Origin: Flaccisagitta enflata
Lineage: Eukaryota > Chaetognatha > Sagittoidea > Aphragmophora
NCBI GenBank assembly: GCA_965153355.1
Contig: OZ231127.1
Location: forward strand, 40,176,001-40,240,000
Direction: 5' to 3'
Length of the DNA stretch: 64,000 bases
Both the position numbers and the translations under genes were made by a program. Shown one piece after another: positions 62,101 through 64,000 of this stretch; positions within the stretch are counted from its first letter, which is position 1; every line of letters begins with the position of its first letter. The notes beneath the pieces were generated by a model that was not told the origin of the DNA, searched no databases, and saw only the letters and a program-made list of their open reading frames with translations.

Positions 62101-63850
62101 CCTATAGTTACGTATAATGACCTATGATTACCTATAATTACATAATGACCTATAATTACCTATAAATACCTATAATTACCTATAATGACCTATAATTACC
62201 TATATTTACCTATGATTATATACTGACCTATAATTACCAATAATGACCTACAATTGCATAATAACCTATAATTACCCTTAATGACCTATAATTACCTATA
62301 ATTACATAATGACCTATAATAACCTATAATGACCTATGATTACCTATAATGACCTATGATTACCTATAATTGCATAATGACCTATAATGACCTATGATTA
62401 CCTATGATTACCCAAAATTGCATAATAACCTATAATTACCTATAATTATGTAAATAAAAAGTGCAATGACTATACTTCACGAATTCAAAAAATGACTGAA
62501 ATGATATGAAACGACTGAAATTTACTTAAATTGACTTATACTGACTTATACTGACTTAAAATGAGTTAAAATGACTTGAATTTACCTGAAATGACTTGAA
62601 TTTACCTAAAATGAGTTAAATTGACTTAGAATGACCTAAATTGACTTAAATAAACTAAAATTCAAAAATGGCATAAAATGACTTAAAATGACTTATACTG
62701 CCTTAAATTGACTTATACTGAGATAAACTGACTTAAATTGACTTGAATTTACTTAAAATGACTTAAAATGACCTAAATTGACTTTAATTGACTAAAATTC
62801 AATAATGACTCAAATGACTTAATTTGACTTAAAGTGACTTAAAATGACCTAGAATGACTTAAAATGATCTAATTTGACTCAAAATCACTTAATTGACTTA
62901 AAATGACTTAATAGGAATAAAACGAATAAAAAAAGTAAAATGGGGACAGACCGACCAACCGACCGACCGACCGACCGACGGACCGACAAAGCGGGGTATA
63001 GAGTCGCGTGCACGCGACTAAAAAGTGCAAAAATTTTAATCAACCCAAACGTACAGTGTTTTTCTTCAGATGTCTCAGCTGATGGCTCGGGCCCGGGATT
63101 ACTCTGCTTCAGGACACGTCGAGTTCTTACCGCAATTTATGAATTACATTTCTGCATCTTTTTCCCCCTCTCCCCCGTTTGGTCTTCCAGGAGAACTCTA
63201 GCTCGAGTCAGTCCGACGGTTCCGAGGATCGGGCCTCTCCTTTAGTGCAAAAACAATCATCGGCGCCGCCACCCGCCACTGAGGAGCCCGATATTCTTTC
63301 CAAATTTGGAATCACTTTTTCGCTGAGCGCCGGCGACGCCGCCACCGAATCTTACACGGACGAGGCCGTTGTCTTCCCCGCGACTATCGCCGCCGCTACC
63401 ACGGAGATGAACGACAAATTTATCAAAAAAAAGAAGAAACCCGATGACGCCGCGCCGATCACGCGCCGAGAATCTCACAAAAGGTCTTCCACGCGAAGAG
63501 TAGAGTCAAACGATCAACGTTCCCCAGCTTCCGACGTTTCGTTTCCACCCGCGGATTTCTCCCCGGAAGACGCGAAAAAGAGCCCTGGTAGAATTGTGGA
63601 GACGCGTCACGATCAGTCTGCCGTGGGGAGTCGGGATGAGGACGAGGAAAAGCAGGAAACGAGGCTGACTGCGACGAACAAGACGACGACGACGACGACG
63701 CTGTCTATGTTTGCCACGACGACGATAGACCCCGACGTGGAATGTGACGATGTTGAAATTGGTTTCTCGGCGACGGGAGAAGAGACATCGGCGATGACGA
63801 CCCCAACGACGACGGTGAAAACTGGATTTGATTTCCTCGATAATTGGTAA
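52070..63850 (+). CDS. Unrecognised acidic, Ser/Thr-rich protein, four exons
   Basis: Exons 52070-52241, 52719-52849, 52954-53181 and 63191-63850 have GT-AG borders and compatible phases and give 396 residues. I do not recognise the family. What is visible: a helical N-terminus (MSHLADRADILAYF, then WNSLELAAKDTLYEA), an acidic run DDEEEED at 69-75, FPKFIPASLKKIIVDD, a Ser/Thr/Gly-rich linker, a basic stretch PIRKARLVENWLDSP (about 157-171), a lysine run near 255-260, a long region of predicted disorder with Ser, Thr and acidic residues, and the final residues TGFDFLDNW. There is no signal peptide or membrane span. Coding evidence is the clean splicing, the open 219-codon last exon and GC-rich third positions. 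The 10-kb third intron might hide further exons; phase 0 across it fits a direct join. A nuclear or cytoplasmic scaffold is a guess only. Confidence 0.75.
53440..53625 (-). repeat. Dispersed repeat, inverted copy at 61030-61235
   Basis: Blocks such as GGTTGCTATGGAAACAGATTT, AAAGTATCAATATTTTGAGA and GAACATTGTTTAAA match 61030-61235 in reverse complement with modest divergence. It joins directly to the 870-bp repeat that follows, so the two may be parts of one larger element. Confidence 0.75.
53631..54493 (-). repeat. ~870-bp dispersed repeat, partner of 25915-26791
   Basis: Reverse-complement copy of the intergenic repeat at 25915-26791, ending at ACTAGT and followed about 30 bases later by a (GTC)n tract (54525-54597), just as the other copy is next to (GAC)n. 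No coding potential. Confidence 0.85.
54695..55035. repeat. Purine-rich (GAAA/GGAA)n tract
   Basis: A long imperfect run of A and G with GGAAGGAAGG and AAAGAAAGAAA words. It supports large but meaningless Lys/Arg or Phe/Ser frames. Confidence 0.85.
55044..55925. repeat. Cluster of five short hairpin-ended element copies or fragments
   Basis: 55044-55258 (plus, GTGAC-end variant, complete), 55265-55419 (plus, core partly lost), 55440-55520 (minus, hairpin-side fragment), 55516-55606 (minus, hairpin AGATGCGT..ACGCATCT) and 55815-55923 (minus, GGCCGGATACACGGC side). Orientation changes between neighbours, so this is repeated insertion and not a simple tandem array. Confidence 0.75.
56038..56128. 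repeat. (TC)n microsatellite
   Basis: About 70 bases of pure TC followed by interrupted CTCC units. Confidence 0.97.
56268..57305. repeat. Cluster of five more short hairpin-ended element copies
   Basis: 56268-56459 (plus, GTGAC-end variant), 56630-56775 (plus, GCAATCCAG variant), 56794-56982 (minus), 56981-57126 (minus, abutting the previous copy) and 57197-57302 (plus, fragment). All three left-end variants occur here within 1 kb, each with the same type of hairpin end. Confidence 0.75.
57690..57884 (-). repeat. Short hairpin-ended element, complete copy
   Basis: AACAAGGCCGGATACACGGC end at the right; hairpin AGTCGCA-TACA-CGCGACT and AAAAA at the left, with the CAGACCATTTGGGCAGGAGC-like block between. 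It is followed by a block (GATGACCGTCAAAATATG and CTGAGGTGGAAG) that also occurs inverted beside the copy at 19.1 kb. Confidence 0.8.
58479..58532 (-). ncRNA. Hammerhead-ribozyme-like motif at the Penelope-like 3' end
   Basis: Read on the minus strand: stem I strand TTTCTGTTCAC, core CTGATGA, stem II AGGGGAATGTATTCCTC, core GAA, AATT, then T as the cleavage-site base, and stem I return GTGAATAAAAA. Stem I pairs at 10 of 11 positions (one G-T, one mismatch). Stem II pairs at six positions but leaves one extra A after CTGATGA, which departs from the consensus. Stem III is only the self-complementary AATT, so a dimeric form would be needed. Penelope-like elements are known to carry minimal hammerheads with very short stem III. 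Activity is not shown. Confidence 0.45.
58727..58905. repeat. (CTG/TTG)n trinucleotide tract within the Penelope-like frame
   Basis: An imperfect CTG/TTG/CGG run on the plus strand encodes Gln, Pro and His runs on the minus strand. It is in frame, so the expansion did not break the open frame. Confidence 0.9.
59555..59735. repeat. 21-bp minisatellite (about 8-9 copies) within the Penelope-like frame
   Basis: Unit GGCGTCGCCGGCGTTGGAAGC with CAC/GTC variants. Frame-preserving; inserts PLPTPAT repeats between the linker and the nuclease domain. Confidence 0.92.
60460..60637 (+). repeat. Short hairpin-ended element
   Basis: AACAAAGCCAGATACACGGC, then TTTCCTAGTCGCATGCGGGTGGGCA, a shortened GACC core and TAGTCGCGTGGCACGCACCTAAAAA. 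The terminal palindrome is diverged. Confidence 0.75.
60690..60870. repeat. Dispersed repeat, inverted partner of 18085-18295
   Basis: See 18085-18295; contains TTCGTTAAGCGCCATTTTTC and GATCAGTTTCAGGCGGATTC. Confidence 0.7.
60881..61028. repeat. 148-bp inverted-repeat (MITE-like) element
   Basis: The arms CTACAACTTTCCTACAATAT and GTTCTGTATGAATAT have their complement at 60995-61028 (ATATTGTGGGAAAGTTGTAG), giving arms of about 37 bp with two mismatches. No clear target duplication. Confidence 0.75.
61360..62455. repeat. 10-bp satellite, (TKACCTATAA)n, about 105 copies
   Basis: Imperfect tandem units TTACCTATAA and TGACCTATAA with frequent ATAATG/ATGATT variants and occasional TTACATAATG. The 10-bp register is kept over more than 1 kb. 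Confidence 0.93.
62475..62925. repeat. 10-bp satellite, (AAATGACTTA)n, about 45 copies
   Basis: A second, different 10-bp unit (AAATGACTTA with AAATTGACTT variants) directly follows the first array at the same period. Confidence 0.92.
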
Positions 63851-64000
63851 ATTGAATGTCGTCTGCGCCGTTAGAATTGGGATGTGGTTTTCAATTGATT
63901 GCGATGATTTCCACTCCTTTTCCACTTCTCGCAATTTGCCTCATTTCCTTGGATGACTGAAGCCTCTATCTCTCATTTATAGTTCAACCAACTAGTATAA

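Larger units (their letters stand above)
61279..63024 (+). mobile_element. Giant copy of the short hairpin-ended element containing 10-bp satellites
   Basis: The left end AACAAGGCCAACACC with ATAAGTCGCGTGCGAG is at 61279. The matching right part, AAAAAAAGTAAAATG, a (GACC)n core, AAAGCGGGGTATAGAG and the perfect 18-bp palindrome AGTCGCGTGCACGCGACT with AAAAA, ends at 63024. In ordinary copies the two are under 200 bp apart; here 1.6 kb of 10-bp repeats lie between them in the same orientation. It is in the last intron of the unrecognised gene, ending about 170 bp before exon 4. Confidence 0.65.

Overview
This is a stretch of animal nuclear DNA, most likely from an invertebrate. All recognisable genes are split by short GT-AG introns, and their products are orthologues of animal proteins (KLHL20, TMEM106, PRMT7, Golgi alpha-mannosidase II). 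The rest is dense with non-LTR and Penelope-like retroelements, short inverted-repeat DNA transposons, minisatellites and microsatellites. I cannot name the species or phylum from sequence alone.

Layout. 1-10.4 kb is gene-free: a 5'-truncated LINE (0.9-1.75 kb), a pogo-like MITE (2.1 kb), a 235-bp foldback (3.15 kb), a composite satellite block (4.7-8.5 kb) built largely from hairpin-forming monomers, and a ~155-bp tandem repeat interrupted by a ~600-bp inverted-repeat insertion (8.5-9.8 kb). 10.5-13.8 kb holds ten exons of a KLHL20/diablo BTB-BACK-Kelch gene whose last Kelch blade I cannot find. 13.8-28 kb is repeat-rich intergenic DNA with a decayed LINE on the minus strand (21.4-23.8 kb). 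28.1-29.4 kb is a two-exon TMEM106 gene. 30.2-41.5 kb is PRMT7 in nine exons, with a 6.5-kb repeat-filled eighth intron. 42.1-50.4 kb is Golgi alpha-mannosidase II in nineteen exons. 52.1-63.9 kb is a four-exon gene I do not recognise; its 10-kb third intron holds a Penelope-like element and a cluster of short hairpin-ended elements.

All five genes lie on the plus strand, and the last four are closely spaced (0.6-1.6 kb apart). They have no shared pathway that I know of: ubiquitin-ligase adaptor, lysosomal membrane protein, arginine methyltransferase, N-glycan trimming enzyme, unknown.

The most interesting non-genic content is (1) a very abundant, roughly 150-230-bp element with a palindrome-bearing end, at least 25 copies or fragments, one of which appears to enclose 1.6 kb of 10-bp tandem repeats; (2) a hammerhead-ribozyme-like motif at the 3' end of the Penelope-like fragment; (3) several MITEs with exact target-site duplications; (4) a 199-bp near-identical duplication linking PRMT7 intron 8 with PRMT7's 3' flank; and (5) satellites whose monomers each contain a perfect short hairpin.
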